DNA of 5,051 bases from contig JAEYTM010000330.1 in NCBI GenBank assembly GCA_023434015.1, positions 1 through 5,051 of the forward strand, written 5' to 3'. The DNA comes from Pseudomonadota bacterium (GTDB lineage: Bacteria > Pseudomonadota > Alphaproteobacteria > Caulobacterales > Caulobacteraceae). Below the pieces are notes generated by a model that did no database searches, had not been told where the DNA came from, and saw only the letters and a list, made by a program, of their open reading frames with translations. Shown here piece by piece: positions 1-4,044 of the stretch; positions within the stretch are counted from its first letter, which is position 1; every line of letters starts with the position of its first letter. The translations under genes were made by a program, and so were the position numbers.

Positions 1-1674
1 GTCCTTGCCGGAGGCGCGGACGTTGGTCAGCTGCTTGGCCTTCATCGGATTGACGTCGAGGTCGTCGGCGCGGGAATTCTCGCCGATGATCATGCCCTGG
101 TAGGTCTTCTCGCCCGCGCCCACGAACATGAAGCCGCGCTCCTCCAGATTCCACAGCGCATAGGCGGCGGTTTCACCGTCGGAGTTGGACACCAGCACGC
201 CCTTGCGACCGGCGTCGATGGGGCCCTTGTAGGGCTCGTAGTGGCTGAACACCCGGTTCAGTACGCCCGAGCCGCGGGTGTCGGTCAGGAACTCGCCCTG
301 ATAGCCGATCAGCGAGCGCGAGGGCGACATCAGGCTGATGCGGGTCTTGCCGGCGCCGGACGGGCCCATGTCCTTAAGCTCGGCCTTACGAGCCGACAGC
401 TTCTCGATGACGATGCCGGTGAACTCGTCGTCGACGTCGATCACCACTTCTTCGATCGGCTCCAGGCGCTCGCCGGTCTCCGGATCGGTCTGGTAGACCA
501 CGCGGGGGCGGCTGATGGACACCTCGAAGCCTTCACGGCGCATACCTTCGATCAGCACGCCGAGCTGCAGTTCGCCCCGTCCGGCGACCTCGTAGGCGTC
601 GCTGTCCGGCGTCTCGCCGACCCGGATGGCGACGTTGGATTCGGCCTCGCGCAGCAGGCGGTCGCGGATTACCCGGCTTTGCACCTTGCCGCCTGCGCGA
701 CCCGCCAGCGGGCTGTCGTTCACCGACACGGTCATGGAGATGGTCGGCGGGTCGATCGGCTGCGCGGGCAGGGCCTCGGTGACTTCCATGGCGCAGAGCG
801 TGTCGGCCACGGTGGCCTTGGACAGGCCGGCGATGGCGACGATGTCCCCCGCCTCGGCGTCCTCGATCGGCTGGCGCTTCAGGCCCCGGAAAGCCAGGAC
901 CTTGGTGATCCGGCCGCGCTCGATCTCCTTGCCGTCCAGCGACAGCGCATGGATCGCCAGGCCGGGGGTCGCCTTGCCGGCCTCGATGCGGCCGGTCAGC
1001 AACCGGCCCAGGAACGGGTCGTTCTCGATCAGCACCGAGAGGATCTGGAACGGCTTGTCCTTGTTGGCGACCACCTTCGGCTCCGGCACGTGGCGCACGA
1101 TCAGGTCGAACAGCGGGGCGAGGTTGTCGTTGGGCGTGGCGAGGTCGAGGGTCGCCCAGCCGTTCTTGCCCGAGGCGTAGATGTGCGGGAAATCGAGCTG
1201 CTCGTCGTTCGCGCCCATGGCGGCGAACAGGTCGAAGACCTCATTGAGCACGCGGTCGGGGTCGGCGTGGGCCCGGTCGACCTTGTTGATGCAGAGGATC
1301 GGGCGCAGGCCCATCTTCAGCGCCTTGCCGAGCACGAACTTGGTCTGCGGCATGACGCCTTCCTCGGCGTCGACCAGGATGACGCAGCCATCCACCATGC
1401 CGAGGATCCGCTCCACCTCGCCGCCGAAATCGGCGTGGCCGGGGGTGTCGATGATGTTGATGCGGGTCTCGCCCGCCTCACCCTTCCAGAGCACGCTGGT
1501 GCACTTGGCCAGGATGGTGATGCCGCGCTCGCGCTCCTGGTCGTTGGAGTCCATCACCCGCTCGACGGTGGCCTCGTTGGCTCGATAGATGCCGGATTGG
1601 GCGAGAAGCTGATCGACGAGGGTGGTCTTGCCGTGATCGACGTGGGCGATGATGGCGATGTTGCGGAGCGACAT
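1..1674 (-). CDS. typA: TypA/BipA ribosome-associated translational GTPase (3' end truncated by window)
   Basis: Reading the minus strand from ATG at 1674 gives 558 codons, open to base 1. It starts MSLRNIAIIAHVDHGKTTL, the near-invariant TypA N-terminus. GTPase motifs are visible in order: G1 AHVDHGKT (residues 10-17), switch I ERGITI (49-54), G3 DTPGH (76-80), G4 NKVD (130-133) and G5 SGK (168-170). EF-Tu-like and EF-G-like domains follow, with GRGELQLG near 370 and SISRPRV near 388. The TypA-specific C-terminal domain comes next (SRSLIGYQGEFLTDTRGSG near 450), running to KQLTNVRASGKD at the edge. The family is about 605-610 residues long, so roughly 50 are missing on the left. TypA binds the 70S ribosome and helps translation and 50S assembly under stress or cold. 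LepA and EF-G are excluded by the C-terminal domain. No Shine-Dalgarno precedes the ATG, and the bases just upstream on the mRNA read CACCUCCUC. No alternative in-frame ATG lies nearby, so the start is secure from family conservation. Confidence 0.97.
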   Translation of the reverse strand, partial: MSLRNIAIIAHVDHGKTTLVDQLLAQSGIYRANEATVERVMDSNDQERERGITILAKCTSVLWKGEAGETRINIIDTPGHADFGGEVERILGMVDGCVILVDAEEGVMPQTKFVLGKALKMGLRPILCINKVDRAHADPDRVLNEVFDLFAAMGANDEQLDFPHIYASGKNGWATLDLATPNDNLAPLFDLIVRHVPEPKVVANKDKPFQILSVLIENDPFLGRLLTGRIEAGKATPGLAIHALSLDGKEIERGRITKVLAFRGLKRQPIEDAEAGDIVAIAGLSKATVADTLCAMEVTEALPAQPIDPPTISMTVSVNDSPLAGRAGGKVQSRVIRDRLLREAESNVAIRVGETPDSDAYEVAGRGELQLGVLIEGMRREGFEVSISRPRVVYQTDPETGERLEPIEEVVIDVDDEFTGIVIEKLSARKAELKDMGPSGAGKTRISLMSPSRSLIGYQGEFLTDTRGSGVLNRVFSHYEPYKGPIDAGRKGVLVSNSDGETAAYALWNLEERGFMFVGAGEKTYQGMIIGENSRADDLDVNPMKAKQLTNVRASGKD

Positions 1675-1800
1675 GAGGAGGTGCGGACTTCTGATTTCTG
1701 AGGGACGCGGGCTTTTAAGCGAGCAGGGGCTTCACCGCCAGCGGCAGTTGGGGAAAAGCGACGATCAGGCACGCAGGGTGCTACCGCTACCACCTAGATT

Positions 1801-1820
1801 CGTTGTGCAGTGCAGCAACG
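1801..1820. promoter_or_regulatory. TGCA-rich dyad, possible operator (PhaR-like)
   Basis: CGTTGTGCAGTGCAGCAACG has complementary outer arms CGTTG (1801-1805) and CAACG (1816-1820) around two copies of the self-complementary TGCA (1806-1809 and 1811-1814). Such an arrangement with short AT-poor arms looks like a binding site for a dimeric regulator rather than a terminator, since no T-tract follows. TGC/GCA-rich dyads are reported as sites of PhaR/AniA, the alphaproteobacterial repressor of phasin and polyhydroxybutyrate genes, and the resemblance is from memory. It lies about 130 bp upstream of the typA start and about 125 bp upstream of the sRNA start, so its target cannot be told. It could also be chance. 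Confidence 0.3.
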
Positions 1821-1881
1821 ACCCTTGCTGTGGGCACCGTCCAAGGGGCGGAATTGGTTCAGAAATATGGCCAAAGCCCCT

Positions 1882-1909
1882 AAAAAATGCACGCGGGTGC
1901 AATTTTTTT
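1882..1909. terminator. Symmetric (bidirectional) intrinsic terminator-like hairpin
   Basis: A 5-bp stem TGCAC (1888-1892) / GTGCA (1897-1901) with loop GCGG is flanked by six A on the left (1882-1887) and seven T on the right (1903-1909). Each strand therefore reads as A-tract, hairpin, T-tract. On the minus strand it is the first plausible intrinsic terminator downstream of the amidohydrolase gene (stop at 2042). On the plus strand it could insulate the sRNA promoter from upstream transcription. The core stem is short, and the A and T tracts can pair across one mismatch to lengthen it. The T-tract also lies directly upstream of the sRNA -35, so an UP-element role is an alternative. Confidence 0.6.
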
Positions 1910-1910
1910 C

Positions 1911-1939
1911 TTGAGCTTTTGTGCAGCGCACCGTACATA
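1911..1939 (+). promoter_or_regulatory. Sigma70-type promoter of the sRNA
   Basis: TTGAGC (1911-1916) and TACATA (1934-1939) are separated by exactly 17 bp, with an AT-rich run (1901-1910) just upstream of the -35. The -35 is good; the -10 matches TATAAT at only 3 of 6 positions. The predicted transcription start, about 7 nt after the -10, falls near 1946, right at the base of the first sRNA hairpin. This agreement is the main support. No EcfG/SigT-type GGAAC plus CGTT pair is seen. Confidence 0.6.
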
Positions 1940-1945
1940 GGAATT

Positions 1946-2027
1946 GTGAGGCGTCGCTGACGCCTCTGCCCTTCCTGGGCGTTTCCTCCCTAATGAACTG
2001 CCGCGCCTCATGGCGCGGCTTTTTTTT
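1946..2027 (+). ncRNA. Trans-acting small RNA, alpha-r8 (MmgR-like) family candidate
   Basis: This is a free-standing RNA gene of about 82 nt with promoter (1911-1939) and intrinsic terminator (2000-2027). Three elements fold without overlap. Hairpin 1 is GAGGCGTC (1948-1955), loop GCT, GACGCCTC (1959-1966), a perfect 8-bp stem. Hairpin 2 is GCCC (1968-1971), loop TTCCT, GGGC (1977-1980). The terminator stem follows. Between hairpin 2 and the terminator lies TTTCCTCCCT (1982-1991), unpaired in this fold. As I recall it, that decamer is the hallmark of the alpha-r8 family, whose Sinorhizobium meliloti member MmgR is about 77 nt and limits polyhydroxybutyrate and phasin accumulation. Its complement AGGGAGGAAA resembles a Shine-Dalgarno sequence, so translation repression of target mRNAs, perhaps with Hfq on the terminal U-tract, is the inferred action. 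No credible ORF lies inside it. The RNA gene itself is well supported; family assignment rests on the decamer, size and architecture, not an alignment. Confidence 0.8.
2000..2027 (+). terminator. Rho-independent terminator of the sRNA
   Basis: GCCGCGCC (2000-2007), loop TCAT, GGCGCGGC (2012-2019) form a perfect 8-bp GC-rich stem followed at once by eight T (2020-2027). The T-tract is only on the plus strand; read on the minus strand the hairpin is followed by AGTTCATTAG, so it would not terminate transcription coming from the amidohydrolase gene. Confidence 0.93.
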
Positions 2028-2041
2028 GGCCTGAAGGCCGG

Positions 2042-2959
2042 TCAGCCGGTTCGGAGCGCGCGCCAGTCCGCGCCGGCCAGCGCTTCGGTCAGGCGCTCGA
2101 TATCCTTTTTCAGCCGGTCGAACCCGGCCGTGGGCGTCAGCGACCCCTCGTCGAGATAGAGTGCGCGGTTGATCTCCACCTGCAAGGCATGGGTCCGCCG
2201 CGCCGGCCGTCCGTAGTGTTCAGTGGTGTAGCCGCCGGCGTAGGGCGTGTTGCGGGCGACGCGATAACCCATGGCCTCCAGTTCCCGTTCGGCGCGGGTC
2301 GGCAGCACGCCGGCGCAGGCGGCGCCGAAGCGATCGCCCAGCACGATGTCGGATGGTCGGTCACGCCCGCCCGCCCGGGCGGCGGCGGCCGGCATGGAGT
2401 GCCAGTCGACCAGGATCGCGAAGCCGTGCGCCGCATGAGCCTCGCTCAGCAGTCCCTGAAGGGCCGCGTGGTAGGGCCGGTGGGCGGTCTCGATGCGGTC
2501 GCGGGCCTCGGCGAAGGTGAGCTTGCGCGCGTAGATCTCCTGGCCTTCCGAGACGACGCGCGCAATGGCGCCCAGGCCCGCGGCCACCCGCGCCGTGCGG
2601 GCCCGGGCGAAGGCGGGGAGCTCATCGGCGAACATGCCCGGATCGAGTTCGAACGCCTCGCGATTCAGGTCGATGTAGGCGCGGGCATAGTTGGCGGTGA
2701 GGGTCGCCGCGCCCAGTTGCGGCGCCGCGGCGATCAGGTCGTCGACGAAAGCGTCCTCCGAGCGGCGGATGCTGAGCGAGTCCAGCGCGGCGGCCGCCAT
2801 CATGTCGTCGGGATAGAGCCGGCCGGAATGCGGGGACGCGAAGACGATCGGGGTCGGCGGCGGCGCGCCGTCCGGCGCGGCCCGGCGAAGGCGGAACGGC
2901 GCCTCGCGCACAGGCAGATCGTCGGCGGTCACAGGCTCCCAGGCGTTCATCGCCTGCAT
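2042..2959 (-). CDS. N-formylglutamate amidohydrolase family protein
   Basis: The product has 305 residues, about the usual length for this family (FGase, Pfam PF05013), which hydrolyses N-formyl-L-glutamate to formate and glutamate, the last step of one histidine degradation route. Visible landmarks are SPHSG (42-46), RSEDAFVDDL (66-75), YARAYIDLNR (91-100), DWHSMP (185-190), LGDRFG (207-212), NTPYAGGYTTEHYGRP (237-252) and LQVEINRALY (259-268). The His and acidic residues in these blocks are probable metal ligands, in line with a carboxypeptidase-like zinc fold. No signal peptide is seen, so it is cytoplasmic. No other hut gene is present, so the physiological substrate may be another formyl- or acyl-amino acid. 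It is divergent from cpdR with 115 bp between, an arrangement I recall from other alphaproteobacteria. Start choice is uncertain: ATG at 2959 or the in-frame ATG at 2950 (M4). Neither has a good Shine-Dalgarno, and a candidate -10 overlaps the first. No own terminator lies between its stop and the sRNA. Confidence 0.93.
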   Translation of the reverse strand: MQAMNAWEPVTADDLPVREAPFRLRRAAPDGAPPPTPIVFASPHSGRLYPDDMMAAAALDSLSIRRSEDAFVDDLIAAAPQLGAATLTANYARAYIDLNREAFELDPGMFADELPAFARARTARVAAGLGAIARVVSEGQEIYARKLTFAEARDRIETAHRPYHAALQGLLSEAHAAHGFAILVDWHSMPAAAARAGGRDRPSDIVLGDRFGAACAGVLPTRAERELEAMGYRVARNTPYAGGYTTEHYGRPARRTHALQVEINRALYLDEGSLTPTAGFDRLKKDIERLTEALAGADWRALRTG

Positions 2960-2987
2960 AGAACGCCGAAGCGCTGCGCCGGGTCAA
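2958..2987 (-). promoter_or_regulatory. Candidate promoter of the amidohydrolase gene
   Basis: On the minus strand TTGACC (2987-2982) and TTCTAT (2963-2958) are 18 bp apart. The -35 matches TTGACA at 5 of 6 positions and the -10 matches TATAAT at 3 of 6. If real, transcription would start near 2951, inside or just after the first possible ATG (2959). Translation would then begin at ATG 2950 on a leaderless or nearly leaderless mRNA. I see no convincing promoter for the divergent cpdR in the same gap, and no TTAA-N7-TTAA CtrA box. Confidence 0.35.
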
Positions 2988-3074
2988 AGGGTTCATCGCG
3001 CCTTTACGCTTGAGCGCCTATGGTGGGCCTTCAGCCAGAGGCGCATCACGCCGCACAACGAGACCCCGAGCCCC

Positions 3075-3431
3075 ATGGCCCGCATCCTCCTCGCCGAAGA
3101 CGACGATTCCCTGCGCGGCTTCCTGTCGCGGGCGCTGGAACGCGCCGGGTACGAGGTCACCGCCTGCGCCGACGGGGACGAAGCCGCTGCGATCCTCGAC
3201 CAGGACTGGGACCTGCTGCTGACCGACATCGTCATGCCGGGCCTGGACGGGATCGAGGTCGCGCGTCAGGCCGCTGCCCGCCATCCCGGCCTGCGGATCA
3301 TGTTCATCACCGGCTTCGCCGCCGTGGCGCTTGCGGCGGGGGAAACCGCGCCGCCCGGCGCCAAGGTGCTGTCCAAGCCAATCCATCTGCGGGAGATCGT
3401 CAACGAGGTTGATCGGATGATCGCGGCCTGA
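3075..3431 (+). CDS. cpdR: CpdR, single-domain response regulator and ClpXP adaptor
   Basis: The 118-residue protein is one receiver domain with no output domain. The acidic pocket is E8/D9 in LLAEDDD, the phosphoacceptor is D51 in LLLTDIVMP, and T79 (FITGFAAVAL, 77-86) and K101 (KVLSKP, 97-102) complete the active site, so it should be phosphorylated. The strings LLLTDIVMP, MFITGFAAVAL and KVLSKP, the length and the end NEVDRMIAA match CpdR of Caulobacter and rhizobia rather than DivK or CheY. In Caulobacter the CckA-ChpT relay phosphorylates and inactivates CpdR. Unphosphorylated CpdR sits at the cell pole and primes ClpXP to destroy PdeA and, in a larger complex, CtrA. The C-terminal Ala-Ala is retained, which as I recall is the degron by which Caulobacter CpdR is itself degraded by ClpXP. 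Start ATG 3075 fits the family N-terminus MARILLAEDD; the Shine-Dalgarno is weak. It is monocistronic unless it reads into tRNA-Val, whose promoter begins 6 bp after its stop. Confidence 0.95.
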   Translation: MARILLAEDDDSLRGFLSRALERAGYEVTACADGDEAAAILDQDWDLLLTDIVMPGLDGIEVARQAAARHPGLRIMFITGFAAVALAAGETAPPGAKVLSKPIHLREIVNEVDRMIAA

Positions 3432-3437
3432 CGACGC

Positions 3438-3466
3438 TTGCGCGGCTCAGGCGAGCCCGTTATATA
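3438..3466 (+). promoter_or_regulatory. Promoter of tRNA-Val
   Basis: TTGCGC (3438-3443) and TATATA (3461-3466) are separated by 17 bp. The A/T run TTATATA stands out sharply in this GC-rich region. It is followed by a GC-rich discriminator, CCGCCGCC (3467-3474), as is usual for stable-RNA promoters under stringent control. Start of transcription would be near 3473, giving a leader of about 35 nt before the tRNA. The spacer holds a small inverted repeat GGCTC/GAGCC (3444-3448, 3453-3457). Confidence 0.75.
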
Positions 3467-3480
3467 CCGCCGCCTTCCCG

Positions 3481-3498
3481 CTCCCGGAATTCCGGGAG
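3481..3498. repeat. Perfect 18-bp palindrome in the tRNA-Val leader
   Basis: CTCCCGGAATTCCGGGAG is a perfect palindrome. As RNA it forms a 7-bp stem with loop AAUU, extendable by one G-U pair. It lies between the predicted tRNA transcription start and the mature 5' end (3508), so it probably folds in the precursor and may help 5' leader processing. No T-tract follows, so it is not a standard terminator for cpdR, though it could protect a cpdR 3' end. A protein-binding site is also possible. Confidence 0.65.
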
Positions 3499-3507
3499 TC
3501 CCGGTCT

Positions 3508-3582
3508 GGACGCGTAGCTCAGCGGGAGAGCACCTCGTTGACATCGAGGGGGTCACAGGTTCAATCCCTGTCGCGTCCACCA
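3508..3582 (+). tRNA. tRNA-Val (anticodon GAC)
   Basis: A complete 75-nt cloverleaf is visible. The acceptor stem is GGACGCG (3508-3514) with CGCGTCC (3572-3578). The D stem is GCTC (3517-3520) with GAGC (3528-3531). The anticodon stem is CCTCG (3533-3537) with CGAGG (3545-3549), around loop TTGACAT. The T stem is ACAGG (3555-3559) with CCTGT (3567-3571), around TTCAATC. Discriminator A3579 is followed by an encoded CCA (3580-3582). The anticodon GAC (3540-3542) reads GUC and GUU valine codons, GUC being favoured in this genome's genes. No T-rich terminator follows, and only 28 bp separate it from the stop of the convergent gene. Confidence 0.98.
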
Positions 3583-3610
3583 TCCTTCCCACGACATCTG
3601 TCGACGTCCC

Positions 3611-4006
3611 TCAGGGCTTGGCGTTGCGCGGCAGGGCCGCGACCTCGGCTGGCGTTAGCTTGCGGATGCTGCGCACGGGACAGCGTTGGGGACCAAGGTT
3701 CGTCTGGGTGACGATCTCCGCGTCCATGCCGACGCAGATCGAGGATGAGTTGCGCGAAACCAGGGCCACACGGTTCGCCCAGTCGACGTCCCGGCAGCGG
3801 TTGAACATTTCAAGCTGGTAGTAGTCGCGCACCCCCACCCGCAGGTTGACGGTGTCCTCGTCGACGGCGGCGAAGCTGTTGACGTTGCGCGCGAAGAAGC
3901 ACTCGCGCTTCGGCTTGGGTTCGGGCTCCACCGGCGAACGCGCCCCGGCCGGCGCCCCGGTCGCGGCCATCATCGCCAGGACGCCGAGAACAAGTTTCAT
4001 CTTCAT
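3611..4006 (-). CDS. Small secreted DUF6491-family-like protein
   Basis: The 131-residue product begins with a Sec signal peptide: basic MKMK, a hydrophobic core (5-16) and small residues, with likely cleavage after GAPAGA (17-22). There is no lipobox, so it is probably a soluble periplasmic protein. After a Pro/Glu/Lys-rich linker (25-34) come four cysteines, C36, C71, C91 and C109, able to form two disulfides in the periplasm. The blocks NSFAAVDEDTVNLRVGVRDYYQLE, in short NSFAAVD (43-49) and RVGVRDYY (56-63), then ICVGMDAEI (90-98), GPQRCPV (105-111) and RKLTPAEVAAL (115-125) resemble the DUF6491 family, abundant in Caulobacterales and of unknown function. AGAAGG about 9 nt upstream of ATG 4006 is a fair Shine-Dalgarno; ATG 4000 is an alternative. 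It lies 38 bp after mnmC on the same strand, so co-transcription is likely, but no functional link is evident. Confidence 0.85.
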   Translation of the reverse strand: MKMKLVLGVLAMMAATGAPAGARSPVEPEPKPKRECFFARNVNSFAAVDEDTVNLRVGVRDYYQLEMFNRCRDVDWANRVALVSRNSSSICVGMDAEIVTQTNLGPQRCPVRSIRKLTPAEVAALPRNAKP

Positions 4007-4044
4007 ATCGCCGGCCCTTCTCAGGATGCCTCCCGCGCCGCCAA

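Larger units (their letters stand above)
1675..1945. other. Intergenic region upstream of typA and of the plus-strand sRNA
   Basis: No protein gene is supported here. Apparent ORFs on both strands are extensions of frames antisense to or overlapping the typA 5' end, and they resemble no family. The stretch becomes AT-richer than its surroundings from about 1855 to 1945, which suits promoters and terminators. For typA (minus strand) a possible -10 is GCTTAAAAGC at 1720-1711, giving a leader of about 30 nt, but its -35 (around 1741-1736) is poor, so the typA promoter is unassigned. A GATTC at 1797-1801 fits GANTC, the CcrM methylation sequence of alphaproteobacteria, although such sites are also common inside the genes. 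The dyad, the hairpin and the sRNA promoter are listed separately. Confidence 0.6.

Noticed and set aside
241..1701. Plus-strand open frame of 486 codons, plus shorter ones at 626-1180 and 1181-1588
   Set aside because: They lie antisense to typA, whose translation is unmistakable. Their products are low-complexity Ala/Gly/Arg/Val-rich strings typical of antisense frames in GC-rich DNA, with no recognisable domain.
1649..1960. Plus-strand frame of 103 codons spanning the typA 5' end and the intergenic region
   Set aside because: It runs through the hairpin, the promoter and the start of the sRNA, has no ribosome-binding site and resembles nothing.
2189..3013. Plus-strand frame of 274 codons opposite the amidohydrolase gene
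   Set aside because: Antisense shadow of a clearly recognised enzyme; Gly/Arg/Ala-rich with no motif.
3010..3042. cpdR promoter beginning TTGAGC at 3010
   Set aside because: At 16-18 bp spacing there is no acceptable -10, and the T/A-containing TATGGT (3019-3024) is far too close.
3018..3592. Minus-strand frames of 122 and 108 codons and alternative plus-strand frames over cpdR and tRNA-Val
   Set aside because: They overlap the well-identified cpdR and the tRNA. The string VDATGIEPVTPSMSTRC is the familiar mistranslation of a tRNA gene on its reverse strand.
3592..3603. Small inverted repeat CGAC/GTCG as a terminator after tRNA-Val
   Set aside because: The stem is only 4 bp and no T-tract follows on either strand.
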